From assembly GCA_029238935.1 (NCBI GenBank), contig JAQZBN010000076.1:1-44176 (forward strand): a stretch of DNA of 44,176 bases. Reading direction: 5' to 3'. The stretch is from Herbinix sp. GTDB taxonomy: Bacteria; Bacillota; Clostridia; Lachnospirales; Lachnospiraceae. Made by a program: the position numbers and the translations under genes. The first letter of the stretch is position 1; each line of letters opens with the position of its first letter. The notes beneath the pieces are model-generated. The model did not search any database. It saw only the letters and a program-made list of their open reading frames with translations, and was not told the origin of the DNA. Of this stretch, positions 43,260 through 44,176 are shown one piece after another.

Positions 43260-43472
43260 TTAATTGGTTTTAAGTTTTTTGTAATAGTTTCTTTTTATTA
43301 GTAGGTAGCCACAAAGTTTTTGATAGAATGAGTGGCTTTCATGTAACAAAAATATACTACCACTTTAATGCTTTAAAAGCAATAAATTATGATGATTTTC
43401 CTACTAGATTAGCAATTAGGATCTTCAATCCATGCATGATGAACAAACACTATTAATGGGAGCTAAAACTAG

Positions 43473-43975
43473 TCCGTTAATGAATTTATAGTTGAACCTA
43501 TAGTTGTCACACAGGATAAAATAATAGTCTCAGGACACCAAAGAACCAGAGGATGTAAAGAATTAGGTATTGATACCGTTATGTGCGAGGTTCGTATATA
43601 CGATAATGAAGATCAGATATTAAAGGATTTGATTGAGACTAATATCATTCAACGTGGTATTGGCAATCCTAATCCTGTTAAGCTGGGTAGATGTATTAAG
43701 GAACTTGAACGGATAAATGGAGTTCGTAGTGGTTCTGCAAATCCAACGGGAACTACCGTCAGCGAAAATATTTCGTTCACGCAGAAAGACTTAGCCGATA
43801 AGTTAGGTATGGAAGTCCGTACTATGCAGAACTACAAAAAACTCACCGAACTCATTCCAGAGATTGTAGACCTGATTGACACAGGTATAGTAACTCCTAC
43901 TACTGCCCTAGCTATAGCAAAGAATATGAAGCCGAGGAACAGGAACAATTCACTTTGAGTATTTCGCTACGCTCA
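43473..43975 (+). pseudogene. Decayed ParB-like partition/nuclease-domain gene
   Basis: A frame open from 43473 contains 'EPIVVTQDKIIVSGHQRTRGCKELG', the ParB nuclease-fold core (G-H-Q-R motif), then 'LIETNIIQRGIG' and a KorB/Spo0J-like helix-turn-helix ('FTQKDLADKLGMEVRTMQNYKK'; both quoted in shortened form here). No start codon precedes the core, and upstream fragments are in another frame with stops. Near 43934 one G seems missing: the protein ends 'KNMKPRNRNNSL', but the next frame continues 'EEQEQFTLSIS', the expected sequence. It is therefore broken at both ends. Such proteins are typical of plasmids and integrative elements of Clostridia, which supports a mobile origin. Confidence 0.75.
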
Positions 43976-44176
43976 TTTAGTCAAACTACGTTATACACAT
44001 GTTTGTTTTCGTTTTGCTACGCTTTACTACACAAGATTATTTTAGAATATAGCAGAAAAAAAGCGGTAACAAGGGCAATTTATTACAGCTACTCTTTTTG
44101 ATTGGTAAATAGACAAACTTTTAAATTGTTGTTGTCAAGAAGTGGAGACTGGAGTAAAATTATTACATAAAATACG

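Overview
The window looks like a chromosomal segment of a low-GC, Gram-positive anaerobe of the Lachnospiraceae (Clostridium cluster XIVa, the Lachnoclostridium/Clostridium phytofermentans type). The evidence is strong AGGAGG ribosome sites, sigma-A promoters, a two-subunit GlgC/GlgD glycogen operon with two glycogen synthases, a rubrerythrin, several secreted family-18 glycosidase-like proteins, and the LytTR/DUF3021 and ABC-2/TetR modules common in this family. The genus is an inference; no rRNA or other species marker is present.

Layout. 1-5.0 kb: the end of a surface-type protein, a small unknown protein, a membrane-anchored GH18 protein, an orphan larE with an elaborate promoter/operator, and a secreted FnIII-linker-GH18 protein. 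5.0-5.6 kb: a repeat- and hairpin-containing intergenic region. 5.6-8.9 kb: a two-gene heterodimeric ABC exporter closed by a strong terminator. 9.3-16.6 kb: the glycogen operon glgB-glgC-glgD-glgA-glgA2. 16.7-22.5 kb: mostly leftward genes (free-methionine sulfoxide reductase, ComEC-like hydrolase, DUF6774-like protein, LytTR/DUF3021 pair, membrane-bound lipase-like hydrolase) with rightward thpR and yaiI between them. 22.7-31 kb: rubrerythrin, the uvrB-uvrA repair pair, yfbR-type nucleotidase, an aldo/keto reductase and an AlkZ-related protein. 31.3-37.9 kb: a deaminase, a secreted protein, an epimerase-like protein, a DUF4375 gene split by an in-frame TGA, a small membrane protein, and an ABC-2/TetR operon. 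38.2-40.9 kb: an unusual XRE/zinc-ribbon/methyltransferase fusion and two GNAT acetyltransferases.

The right end (about 41.1-44.2 kb) differs in character. It holds a displaced 3' end of guaA (GMP synthase) on the minus strand, a perfect 23-bp tandem copy of the guaA tail, a third tail-like copy 1.8 kb to the left, palindromic elements, and a decayed ParB-like gene. The 3' end of guaA is a known integration site for genomic islands, so I read this as the edge of one or more integrated elements. A secreted GH18-like/discoidin protein lies between two of the tail copies. The prediction is that an intact guaA and the rest of the element lie just beyond the right edge.

Functional links. The glycogen genes form a complete synthesis pathway (ADP-glucose formation, chain elongation, branching), but GlgA2 has lost the usual ADP-glucose-binding lysine and GlgD the catalytic N-terminal loop. 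uvrB-uvrA may be under LexA control. The TetR, LytTR and larE units each have a good promoter with an inverted repeat placed where a regulator could act. No CRISPR array, rRNA, tRNA or intact insertion sequence was seen.
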